This document shows, in pieces, positions 1 to 8,123 of a DNA stretch of 34,626 nucleotides. The DNA is from a bacterium. Its GTDB lineage: Bacteria; Krumholzibacteriota; Krumholzibacteriia; Krumholzibacteriales; Krumholzibacteriaceae. The DNA lies in contig CP070727.1 of NCBI GenBank assembly GCA_020350885.1, positions 3,926,108 to 3,960,733 on the forward strand, given 5' to 3'. Both the position numbers and the translations under genes were made by a program. The notes under the pieces are model-generated. The model did no database searches. It saw only the letters and a program-made list of their open reading frames with translations, and was not told where the DNA came from. The stretch's first letter is position 1; each line of letters begins with the position of its first letter.

Positions 1-1297
1 CGGGGTAATGGTCGGCCAAGAGCAGGGTCGACTTGATCGTGTTCATGCAGCAGATGTTGCTGCAGTAGGGATTACCGCGGCCGTCACGGGAGCGGGAACC
101 GACGCACTGTATGAAACCGATTGATTGAGGGGTCTTGCGATCGCCCGGCCGGATGAAGTGCCCCTCGGTCGGACCGCCGGCGCAGATCAGGCGCTCGAAC
201 TCCATGCTCGTGATGACGTTGTCGAATCGCGTGTACCCGTACTCGTCATACTCGGTGGGATCGTAGACATCCATGCCGGTGGCCGTAATGATCGTTCCCA
301 CCTCGAACGAGATCAGCTCGTCCTGGTCGTCGTAGTTGATACACTTCTTCTCGCACACCTGGACACATTTCCCGCAGGCGATGGGATTGTTGCCCAGACA
401 GTTATTCATATCGAGGATATAGGCCGAGGGAACCGCCTGGGGGAACGGGAGATAGATCGCCTTGCGGGAGGAGAAGCCCTGCTGGTACTCGTCGGGCACC
501 GCCACGGGGCAGACCTTTTCGCATTCCGCGCAGGCGGTGCACTCCTTGGCGTCGACGTAGCGCGCCTTCTTGCGAACGGTGACGTGAAAGTTACCAACGA
601 AGCCGGTCACCGATTCTACTTCGCTGAAGGTCATGAGCTCGATCCGGGGATGTCGACCGACATCCATCATTTTAGGACCGAGTATTCATATGGAGCAGTC
701 CATCGTCGGGTATGTCTTATCGAGCGCCGCCATGATCCCGCCGATGGTGGGCTCCTTCTCGACGAGGTAGACCTGGTGCCCCCCGTCCGCCAGATCGAGG
801 GCGGTCTGGATACCGGAGACACCGCCGCCGATCACGAGGGCCGCCTTCGTCACGGGAACCTCCACCTCGATCTGGGGCTCCAGCACCCGCGCCCGGGCGA
901 CACCGCTCCTGACGAGGTCCTTCGCCTTCTCGGTGGCCTTCTCCTTCTCGCTCTGGTGAACCCAGCTACAGTGCTCACGGAGATTGACCATCTCGTACAG
1001 GTACGGATTCAACCCGGCGTCGGAGACGCATTGCCGGAAGGTCGGCTCATGGATCTTCGGCGTGCACGAGGCGACCACGACCCGGTTCAGGTCGTGCTCC
1101 TTGATCGCCTTCTTGATCTCGTTCTGCCCGGGATCGGCGCAGGTGTACTTGTTCTGGACCACGACGACGACGTCGTCCAGTGTCTCGGCGTAGCGGCTCA
1201 CCGCGGCACAGTCCACCGTACCGGCGATATTGAGTCCGCACTCGCAGACGAAGACACCAATGCGCAGCTCCTCAGGCTGGTTCGGTCCTGCAATCAT
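1..1297 (-). CDS. hdrA: HdrA-like flavin/Fe-S subunit with in-frame UGA read as selenocysteine (partial, runs off left edge)
   Basis: Flavin- and Fe-S-containing electron-bifurcating subunit of a heterodisulfide-reductase-type complex. ATG at 1297 follows a GGGAGA element; 432 residues lie in the window. Visible in order: an N-terminal HdrA domain (residues 12-150, starting IGVFVCECG); an FAD-binding GGGVSG motif near 157; a UGA codon (686-688) at residue 204; a two-cluster ferredoxin insert (C253, C256, C259, C263 and C300, C308, C311, C315); and the HdrA-specific cluster motif C398...C412-x3-C416-C417. The UGA sits in TMDCSI-UGA-ILGPKMM, where other HdrA proteins have DCSxC followed by ILxPKM, so it replaces one specific conserved Cys. 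The frame stays open and fully HdrA-like for another 228 residues to the edge. Sec-containing HdrA is known in some methanococci and anaerobic bacteria. Conventional gene calling would split this gene at 686. It is the last gene of the cluster visible here, 212 bp after the HdrD-like gene. Confidence 0.93.
648..665 (-). promoter_or_regulatory. Candidate bacterial SECIS hairpin of the edge hdrA
   Basis: On the minus strand, 20 nt after the UGA at 686-688, the RNA can fold as GGAUGUC-GGUC-GACAUCC: seven perfect base pairs and a four-base loop. The loop starts 27 nt after the UGA, inside the roughly 16-37 nt spacing known for bacterial SECIS elements. GGUC is also the apical sequence of the E. 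coli fdhF element. The hairpin overlaps codons for MDVGRHP, which are conserved in HdrA, so part of the sequence is constrained by protein. A matching hairpin with a compensated pair occurs in the second hdrA (6286-6303). Confidence 0.75.
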
Positions 1298-1322
1298 AAC
1301 GTTTCTCCCGTTCCCTCCCTCA

Positions 1323-1382
1323 CCGATCCTCGAAGATCGGCGACGTTTGATCTATCGAATCGTCCGGCCCCTGAAGGCCGGA
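1323..1382 (-). other. Two intergenic hairpins between the HdrD-like gene and hdrA
   Basis: Within the 212-bp gap are two simple inverted repeats: TCCGGCC with GGCCGGA around a 6-nt loop (1363-1382, 7 bp), and CCGATC with GATCGG around a 6-nt loop (1323-1340, 6 bp). Neither is followed by a U-run on the minus strand, so they do not look like intrinsic terminators. They could be mRNA-processing or stability elements between two genes of one transcript. Confidence 0.4.
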
Positions 1383-1509
1383 AGTACCCGCTCGTGAATA
1401 CCGTCATACCTCCGCCGGAATCCCGGTCCCGGCGTGCAGGCATCATCCTGGCCGGTCACCGGCGCACCACCCTCTGTGCCCGATCCCCGGCGCTCCTCCG
1501 CCGTGCATC

Positions 1510-2649
1510 TCATTTCCTCAATGCCGAGGCCACCAGGTTCACGAAATCCATCAGCTCGATATCGATATCTTCGGCCTCCTCGCCGTACTGCGCGCACCGG
1601 AAATGGATCTGGCACTTCGGACATGCCGTGACCAGTGTCCCGGCGCCTGCGGCCTTGGCCTCTTTGAGCCTGCTGCTCTGGATCTTCTTCGAGGTCGCAT
1701 CGCAGTTCATCCAGTTCGTGGTACCGCAGCAGATCGCTCCCCGCCCGCTGTGCGCCATCTCCTTGAAGGTAACGCCGGGAATGGCGGTGATCACATTACG
1801 AGGCTCGTCGTACACACCGAGATACCTTCCGAGACGGCATGGATCCTGGAAGGTGATCTTCCTCTCCAGCTCGTCGAACGAGATCCTTTCGATGTGATCC
1901 GCAACCACCTCGCTTATATGTTTGACCTCGAAGCTGGCGGTACCGAGCCGTTCGGAATAGAGCCTTTTCAACGTAAGGGCGCACTCGGGACAGGCCGTCA
2001 CAACGGTCTTCGCACCCGATTGTTCGATTGCCTTGATATTCAGGCGTCCGAGATCGTCGAACTCCGTAAGCCTGCCGAGCCAGTAGAGGTCGTGGCCGCA
2101 GCAGCGTTCATTCTCGAGCACGACGGGCTCGACGCCGATGTGATTGAGTATCCTTACCGTGTCCCGGGCGATCGAGACCGGAGTGAATTCGAAATCCTTC
2201 GCGAAGAAATCCTGATAGAACGGGATGCATCCGACGAAGTAGAGCACCTCACCCTTCTTCTTCACCCTGAGCCCGCTTTCGATCCATTCGGTGCGTTCCT
2301 GCTTGAGCTTCGGGGACGTGGCGATCTCCATGATGTAGTGCAGTGCACCACCGTGTGAAGGATTGCCCATCTTTCCCAGGCTGACCGCCTCGGCCCGTAC
2401 ATCGCGCATGTATTCCGAATACCTTACATCGACGGGACACCTCTGGGAGCAGAGCTGGCAGGTGAGACACGACCAGAGGAGACGATCGTCCACCAGACCG
2501 TCCGCTCCGTAGAAGAGTCCCTCTGCCACCATGCGGCGGGGCGAATATGATTCGTTGAAACGGGAGATTGGGCAGACGGCAGTGCACTTGCCGCATTCGA
2601 GGCAGGAGAATGCCTTGTTCTTCTTGAGCTTCTCTACGGTTGCATCCAT
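1510..2649 (-). CDS. Fused HdrC-HdrB (HdrD-like) Fe-S protein
   Basis: A 379-residue protein joining an HdrC-type ferredoxin domain to an HdrB-type thiol-chemistry domain, as in HdrD. Residues about 16-75 hold two [4Fe-4S] motifs (CLECGKCTAVCP and CLTCQLCSQRCP). Two CCG cysteine-rich domains follow: the first has CIPF, CCGHDLYW and CPEC, and the second has DPCRLGRY, CCGTTNWMNC and CPKC. In HdrB/HdrD these CCG domains bind the noncubane [4Fe-4S] clusters that reduce disulfides. Their presence suggests a disulfide or similar acceptor, but the natural substrate is unknown. I chose the ATG at 2649 because the protein then starts directly before the ferredoxin domain; the longer upstream reading (to 2724) is low-complexity and overlaps an intergenic repeat. 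It lies between mvhD and an hdrA, as expected for an Hdr complex subunit. No membrane anchor is seen, so it is probably cytoplasmic. Confidence 0.9.
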   Translation of the reverse strand: MDATVEKLKKNKAFSCLECGKCTAVCPISRFNESYSPRRMVAEGLFYGADGLVDDRLLWSCLTCQLCSQRCPVDVRYSEYMRDVRAEAVSLGKMGNPSHGGALHYIMEIATSPKLKQERTEWIESGLRVKKKGEVLYFVGCIPFYQDFFAKDFEFTPVSIARDTVRILNHIGVEPVVLENERCCGHDLYWLGRLTEFDDLGRLNIKAIEQSGAKTVVTACPECALTLKRLYSERLGTASFEVKHISEVVADHIERISFDELERKITFQDPCRLGRYLGVYDEPRNVITAIPGVTFKEMAHSGRGAICCGTTNWMNCDATSKKIQSSRLKEAKAAGAGTLVTACPKCQIHFRCAQYGEEAEDIDIELMDFVNLVASALRK

Positions 2650-2715
2650 TTGTGTTTCCCGTGCTTCCGTATCCGGTACCGTGTGACTGTTTCGACAGGT
2701 GCGCGGCCGTCCCGA

Positions 2716-2825
2716 AGCCCGCACCGTATGTTCATACCTTCCTCGTCATTCAGGTCCCCGGCCATTCACCAGCCCGCATCGTGCGTTCATACCTTTCTCG
2801 TCATTCAGCTTACCGGCCAATCCCC
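2716..2825. repeat. Two-copy imperfect 55-bp tandem duplication
   Basis: Copies at 2716-2770 and 2771-2825 abut exactly and share most positions (I count about nine differences). Each begins AGCCCGCA and contains TTCATACCTT/TTCATACCTTT, CGTCATTCAG and CCGGCCA. A third, more decayed copy may follow to about 2875 (CCCGC...TTCATTCCAG). The repeat occupies the mvhD to hdrD-like gap and has no convincing reading frame. Confidence 0.75.
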
Positions 2826-2894
2826 TGCCGTCACCGCCCGCTCAAGCCTTCGTTTTCATTCCAGTTCCTGCCCCTTACAGGCAGGTGCCGTGTG

Positions 2895-3440
2895 CTATGT
2901 TCTTTTCTTCTTGCTATGGTTCAACGGGCTGGGGCCGAGGGATGTTACCTGCGCAACAAAGTTGTCTATAACCTCGCCCCAGCGCGTGCCCTCCGCAGCG
3001 GAAACCCATTCGAGGGCCACACGCTTCTCGTCGAGCCCCAGTGTCTTTACCAGCGCCTTCGTCTTCTCGAACTGTTCCACCGCCTTGTAGTTGCCGAATA
3101 TGTAATGGCAATCGCCGAAATGGCACCCGGAGACCATGACGCCATCCGCACCGAGCTTGAAGGCCTTGAGAACGAAGGCGGGCGTGACACGCCCCGAGCA
3201 CATCGTCCGGATTACCCGGAAGTTGGGCGAGTACTGGATACGGTTGACGCCGGCATTGTCCGCTCCGGCATAGCTGCACCAGTTGCATGCGAAGACGACG
3301 ATATTCGGTGTGAAGTCTTTTTTCCTCGAGGCCGTTCTTTTTTTTGCTGCCGCTTTCTTCGCCGAAGGTTTCTTCTTCGGCCCGGCCGTGCTTCCAGATC
3401 CGGCCTTCCGTTTCTTCTTATCCTCTGTCTTGCCAGCCAT
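2895..3440 (-). CDS. mvhD: MvhD-family [2Fe-2S] electron-transfer subunit with Lys/Ala-rich N-terminal tail
   Basis: A 181-residue protein whose residues from about 45 onward match the MvhD/VhuD delta-subunit family. This is the [2Fe-2S] protein that passes electrons from a donor enzyme (hydrogenase, formate dehydrogenase or other) to HdrA. Key residues are CNWCSYAGAD near 53, TMCSGRV near 80 and GCHFGDCHY near 105. All are Cys, unlike the Sec-containing VhuD of some methanogens. The first about 43 residues are very rich in Lys, Ala, Ser and Gly (for example KKKPSAKKAAAKK), resemble a histone-H1-like tail, and are not normal for this family. ATG at 3440 is preceded by GGATAG and starts 9 bp after the large hdrA ends, indicating co-transcription. 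It presumably docks on one of the two HdrA proteins. Confidence 0.93.
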   Translation of the reverse strand: MAGKTEDKKKRKAGSGSTAGPKKKPSAKKAAAKKRTASRKKDFTPNIVVFACNWCSYAGADNAGVNRIQYSPNFRVIRTMCSGRVTPAFVLKAFKLGADGVMVSGCHFGDCHYIFGNYKAVEQFEKTKALVKTLGLDEKRVALEWVSAAEGTRWGEVIDNFVAQVTSLGPSPLNHSKKKRT

Positions 3441-3449
3441 TACTATCCG

Positions 3450-6400
3450 TTATCCCGCCAGCAGCGCATCCATCATCGAATTGATCTGCTCGTCCGTGAA
3501 GTGCAGTGATACAATCGCACCCGTCGGGCACCAGCTGGCGCATGTTCCGCACCCCTTGCACAGGGCCTGATTGATCCTGGCTACATGTACACCCGGCGAG
3601 ACCTCCACGATTGCAGGTGCATGGAAATCGCATATCTCAACGCACTTGCCGCAGGCACGGCACAGATCCTCCTGAACCGTGCAGGTGGTCGGCTCGATCG
3701 GAACCGTCTCGTGGGTGACAATTGCAGCCGCCTTCGCGGCCGCCGCCGCACCCTGTGCGATCGAGTCGGCGATATCCTTCGGGCCGCTTACACAGCCGGC
3801 GACGAATACGCCCTCAGTTGTGGTCTCGACGGGACCGAGCTTGGAATGAAGCTCCATGAAGAAGCCGTCGGCACCCCGCGGCACCTTGAGGATATCCTGG
3901 AGCCGGGCGGTACTTGTCTCGTTTGGCACCATCCCCGCCGCCAGCACGACATGATCGACGTCGATCTCGAGCGTTCGTCCGAGCGCGAGCTCCCGTATCT
4001 CGAGCCGCCGGGCTCTGGTGCCGTCTCCCGCAACGTGCGGCGGCCGCTCCGGCGTGTAGCGGACGAATCGCACACCAAGCTCGCGGGCATGCCGGTAGTG
4101 CTCCTCGGCCCTGGCGCCCACGGTGCGCATGTCACGGTGGAGCACCACCACATTGACACCGCTCTCCCTCAGGCGGATTGCCTGCTTGATCGTGGTGGGA
4201 CAGCAGAAACGGGAGCATGCGGGATTCTTCCCGGGATCGCGTGAACCGACACACTGGATGAAGGCGACCGTTCCGGTTACGTCTCCTCCGATCTCGACGG
4301 TTCCCTTGCTCTGGTAGAGGATATCCTCGAGTTCCTGGTTGGTGATGACATTCTCATACCGCCCGTACTCGAACTCATCGCCGGGAGCGTAGATATCGCC
4401 GCCGGTGGCGAGAACGATCGAGCCCACCTTGAAGTTTCCGTTCGTTGTCGAGACATCGAAGTTGCCAATATAGCCGGTTATGGAAGCGATCTCCGTCGAG
4501 GCCATCGCTTCGACCCGGCTCGAACCCACCATCTCGACCATGGTGCGGGAGAGCTCGAAGGCCGAGAGATTCGCGGGATAGACCCGTGCGAGGTTGTTGA
4601 GCTTCCCGCCGAGGCGGCCTTTCTTCTCTATGAGGTATACCTTGATCCCCTGAGCATCGAGGTTCAGCGCGGCGCTCATCCCCGCAACCCCGCCGCCGAC
4701 GACGAGCACGCTCTGCTTGACGGGGATCGACTGCCGGTAGAGCGGCTGGAGGATCCGCGCCCTCGCCACACCCATTTTGATAAGGTCCTTCGCTTTCTCG
4801 GTGGCGATACGAGGAACGTTTGTATGGACCCAGGAGCACTGGTCCCGGACATTGACCATCTCGAAGAGATACGGATTGAGACCGATCTGTTCACAGCTCT
4901 CACGGAAGATCGGCTCATGTGTACGCGGCGTGCAGGCCGCCGCCACGACACGGTTCAATCCGTGCTCGACGATCTTCTCCTGGATGAGCCGCTGGCCATC
5001 GTCGGCACAGAGGAAGAGGTTGTTCTCCACGTACACGACATCGGGAAGCCCCTCCGCATACGCCTTGAGTGAGTCTATGTCGAGCACACCGGCGATATTG
5101 ATCCCGCAATGGCAGAGAAAGATCCCCACACGGGGCGGTCCCGAGCTGTCTATTATCGGTTTCTCCTCGGGTTCCTCGGGAGCAGGGAGCTTGACAACGT
5201 ACTTCTCGGCCTCGGAGGCGGCACCCGATCCCTGTGCTACGGAGTCGGAGATGTCGTTCACGCCCGCCGCACAACCGCAGATATAGATGCCCTCCCGGGC
5301 CGTATGGAGCGGTGAGCCGTATCTGGTCTCGACCTTGAAGAAACCGTTCTCATCGCAATCGATACCAAGTACCCCGGCGAGCCCTGCATTCGACCCGGCC
5401 GCAACAGCCCCCGTAGAGAGTACGACCATATCAGCCCGTACACGCCCCACCTCCCCGGTCTCACCGTCTTCGACGGCGATAAGCAGATCCTTGCTTGCGG
5501 GATCCTCGAAGATCTTCGCCGGGCGTCCCCGCACGTACCTCAGCTCCGGCATCTCGCGCGAGCGCTGGTAGAACTCCTCGAAACCCTTCCCTGCCGCGCG
5601 CATATCGATGTAGAAGACTATGAGCTCCTCTATACTCGGCTCATGCTGCTTCACAAGGAGACAGTCCTTGATGGCATTCATGCAGCAGAAGCGTGAGCAG
5701 TACTCGCATCCCGCCTCTTTCCCTTCACCCCGCGATCCGACGCACTGTACGAAAGCGATTCTCTTGGGAACACGGCGGTCCGATGGCCGGACGATGTGTC
5801 CGTGGGTCGGGCCCGTAGCGTTGAGCACCCGCTCGAACTCCATGTTCGTGAGCACATTGTCGTAGAGCCCGTAGCCGTAGCTGGGGATGGCCGATGCGTC
5901 GTACACGTCGAAACCGGTGGCGACGACCACAGCCCCCACATCCAGCTGGAGCTCTTCGCCCGGATCGTCGTAGTTGATGGCATTCCTGTCGCAGGCGTTC
6001 ATGCAGTTGGTGCAGACGAGAAAATCGCCGTTCAGGCAGTTCTCACGGTCGATGATGTGGGTGTTCGGTACGGCCTGGGCGAAGGGCGAATAGATCGCCT
6101 TGCGGGCACCCATTCCCACCTCGAATTCGTTGTGCACCACCACCGGGCAGTCCTCGACACACAGACCACAGCCGGTGCAGAGCGATTCATCCACGTAGCG
6201 GGGGTGTTTCTTCACGGTGGCCCGGAAATTACCGGGAAAGCCGCCCAGGCGGATCAGCTCCGCGTTGGTGAGGACATCAATGTTGGGATGCCGACCGGCA
6301 TCCATCATCCGGGGTCCCAGGATTCATATGGCGCAGTCCATCGTCGGGAAGGTCTTATCGAGCTGGGCCATCCGTCCCCCGAGAGACGGTGTCTTCTCGA

Positions 6401-6509
6401 CGAGGTAGACCTTTACCTGCGACGATGCGAGATCGAGCGCCGCCTGGATCCCCGCGATCCCCCCACCTAAAACTAAAACCCCATTCGCCTTGAGTGCCTT
6501 TGGGGTCAA
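3450..6509 (-). CDS. hdrA: Double-module HdrA with in-frame UGA read as selenocysteine
   Basis: A 1019-residue fusion of two HdrA modules. The start is TTG at 6509, chosen for the strong AAGGTGG site just upstream and because it falls directly before the FAD motif [10 protein letters not shown]. Module 1 lacks the usual N-terminal HdrA domain. It has the FAD motif (residues 12-20), UGA at residue 62 (6324-6326) in [22 protein letters not shown], two ferredoxin motifs (C111-C121; C158-C173) and the HdrA cluster motif (C256; C268-C276). Module 2 starts near residue 460 with the N-terminal domain ([10 protein letters not shown]), has GGGVAG near 605 and its own QCVGSR...CSRFCC motif. It has lost the DCSxC segment ([11 protein letters not shown] instead) and the inserted ferredoxin, and ends with a separate 2[4Fe-4S] ferredoxin (about 950-994). 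Standard gene callers would begin this protein at 6308 and lose the first 67 residues. It lies between korC and mvhD. Confidence 0.93.
6286..6303 (-). promoter_or_regulatory. Candidate bacterial SECIS hairpin of the double-module hdrA
   Basis: On the minus strand after the UGA at 6324-6326 the RNA can form GGAUGCC-GGUC-GGCAUCC: seven pairs, GGUC loop, loop starting 27 nt after the UGA. Geometry is identical to the element in the other hdrA (648-665). One pair is changed from U-A there to C-G here. The right-arm change is a silent Arg codon difference (CGA versus CGG), so the pairing is kept by a change the protein does not need. Confidence 0.78.
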
Positions 6510-6688
6510 ATCGCCACCTTCCGGATGCAGGTCATGTCAGCGCCTTGTTTATTCAAGCCTTTGAAAAGGCGGTCTTCCTTCATTCACGATCGTTGGATGC
6601 AGCACCCTCTTTGGTACCCGGCGTTCGATCGCAACCCACCGGGTTACACGGCCGTCCAGAGCGAAGCACGCTGTACCGCCCGGAACTC
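6510..6688 (-). other. 179-bp gap between korC and hdrA
   Basis: No reading frame of interest. Small inverted repeats are visible (AACCC-GGT-GGGTT near 6640 and GCCTT-TTCA-AAGGC near 6558), neither with a U-run. The strong ribosome-binding sequence for the TTG start of hdrA is at the lower end. The gap could hold a promoter or processing site separating kor from hdr expression, but nothing decisive is seen. Confidence 0.35.
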
Positions 6689-7252
6689 CTATGTGCTCGC
6701 CTTCGACTCCTCGAGAAGCTTCACGCCGTACTCGTAACCCTCGTCGAAGGCTTTGAGGTTCAGCTCCTCCGTACCAGCGGGGACAGAGGTCTCGACCGCC
6801 TTCCGGAGTGCTTCGACCGGCATGAGATCCGTCACCGCACCGAAGAATCCCAACATCACGATATTGAGAACGATCTTTCTCCCCAGCTCCTCTGCGAATC
6901 GCGTCGCCGGGATGCCGAACATCCTGACACCGTCACCACCGCCCTCGGGCTTCACGAGATCCTTCTCGTAGACGAGGATGCTCTCTGCGGCCAGCGTGTC
7001 CTTGTACTTCTTGTAGCCGTCGTTGGACATCGCCACGAGGATCTGTGGCGCCGTCACGTACGGATAGAGTACCCGCTGATCGGAGACGATCACCTGGGCG
7101 CTGCAGGCACTCCCCCTTGCCTCCGGGCCGAAACTCTGCGTGAGGGTGGCGTGCTGCTCGTTATAGATGGATGCGGCCTTGCCGATGATATACCCGCAGA
7201 GGATGACCCCCTGACCCCCGAGACCCGTTATCCGAATTTCAGTCGCTGCCAT
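6689..7252 (-). CDS. korC: 2-oxoacid:ferredoxin oxidoreductase gamma subunit
   Basis: A 187-residue protein of the pyruvate/ketoisovalerate oxidoreductase catalytic gamma family. It starts with RITGLGGQGVILCGYIIGKAA, the signature of this domain, followed by SFGPEARGSACSAQVIVSD. With KorA, KorB and KorD it oxidatively decarboxylates a 2-oxoacid to its acyl-CoA and reduces ferredoxin in the cytoplasm. The ATG at 7252 has GGAGG about 5 nt upstream; the gene overlaps the end of korB by 14 nt, so translation is probably coupled. The exact 2-oxoacid is not certain; the D-A-B-C gene order is typical of 2-oxoglutarate enzymes, but branched-chain enzymes are related. Confidence 0.92.
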   Translation of the reverse strand: MAATEIRITGLGGQGVILCGYIIGKAASIYNEQHATLTQSFGPEARGSACSAQVIVSDQRVLYPYVTAPQILVAMSNDGYKKYKDTLAAESILVYEKDLVKPEGGGDGVRMFGIPATRFAEELGRKIVLNIVMLGFFGAVTDLMPVEALRKAVETSVPAGTEELNLKAFDEGYEYGVKLLEESKAST

Positions 7253-8123
7253 TGCCGCCTCCGTACGGTTTGTACTTGTCACCGAATATCCCCGCATTGT
7301 GGTGATTCAGAGCATCGAGGTAGGTGGGCTTTTCGACATCGAGAAACTTGCCGACGACGATCTTCGATTGATAATCGATAGCGATATCGTTGAGGTCCGC
7401 TCCGTGACGGATCTCGCTGTTGTCGTGATAAAACTTCATGAGGCTGAGGCCGGTGCCGAGCTTGTTGAGCCTTGCGTAGAGTGTCGAGCAGGGAGCGATG
7501 ACCTCGACGAGCGAGAAGCCGCGCTTCGAGATGGCCTCGGCGAACGACATCGCCATCCGGCGCACGTGCAACGCCGTCCAGCGGGCCACATAGACCGCAC
7601 CGGACGAGGCCGCAAGGAGCGGGATATTAAACGGTGTCTCGTAGTTGCCGTAAGGCGTTGTCTTCGACCTCGCCCTGATCGGTGTCGTCGGCGCCACCTG
7701 CCCGCCGGTCATTGCATAGATGAAATTGTTGACGCATATGACCGTGATGTCTATGTTGCGCCTGGCCGTGTGAATGAAGTGGTTACCCCCGATCGAAACC
7801 AGATCGCCGTCGCCCGAGAAGACGATGACCTTCATGTCCGGACGTGCGATATGGAGTCCCATGGCAAACGGGACCGCTCTCCCATGCGTGGTGTGGAAGG
7901 AATCGAGCTTCAGGTACCCGGCCACCCGCCCGGTGCATCCGATTCCCGAGACCACGGCCACCTTGTCGTGATCGATCTCGAGCTGTTCGAGCGCTTCGGC
8001 CAACGCCCGCACCGTCGTTCCCAATCCGCATGTCGAACACCAGATGTGCGGGATGCGGTCCATCCTGAGAAGATGTTCCATCGGGTGCTCGTCACTCACC
8101 TGCTTCGTCGTTTCTACACTCAT
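7239..8123 (-). CDS. korB: 2-oxoacid:ferredoxin oxidoreductase beta subunit (TPP-binding)
   Basis: A 294-residue thiamine-diphosphate-binding subunit. The N-terminal WCSTCGLG region carries the CxxC pair typical of KorB/PorB, and GDGDLVSIGGNHF followed by NNFIYAMTGGQVAPTT is the TPP/Mg site (GDG...NN). The SGIGCTGR motif is also characteristic. The ATG at 8123 overlaps the korA stop as ATGA, showing translational coupling. An open frame continues upstream as far as 9188, but it is an out-of-frame reading across korA and should not be used as the start. Confidence 0.95.
   Translation of the reverse strand: MSVETTKQVSDEHPMEHLLRMDRIPHIWCSTCGLGTTVRALAEALEQLEIDHDKVAVVSGIGCTGRVAGYLKLDSFHTTHGRAVPFAMGLHIARPDMKVIVFSGDGDLVSIGGNHFIHTARRNIDITVICVNNFIYAMTGGQVAPTTPIRARSKTTPYGNYETPFNIPLLAASSGAVYVARWTALHVRRMAMSFAEAISKRGFSLVEVIAPCSTLYARLNKLGTGLSLMKFYHDNSEIRHGADLNDIAIDYQSKIVVGKFLDVEKPTYLDALNHHNAGIFGDKYKPYGGGNGSD

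Noticed and set aside
686..688. Reading the UGA codons in the two hdrA genes as pseudogene stops or sequencing errors
   Set aside because: Both genes have only this one stop, at the same conserved Cys codon, with conserved sequence and matched hairpins after it. A sequencing error would not hit the same position twice.
125..1897. 590-codon plus-strand open frame
   Set aside because: Antisense to hdrA and the HdrD-like gene; the frame is open because of the high GC and codon bias of the real minus-strand genes.
2895..3440. Selenocysteine in MvhD, as in VhuD of methanogens
   Set aside because: All family cysteines are encoded by Cys codons and the frame has no internal UGA.
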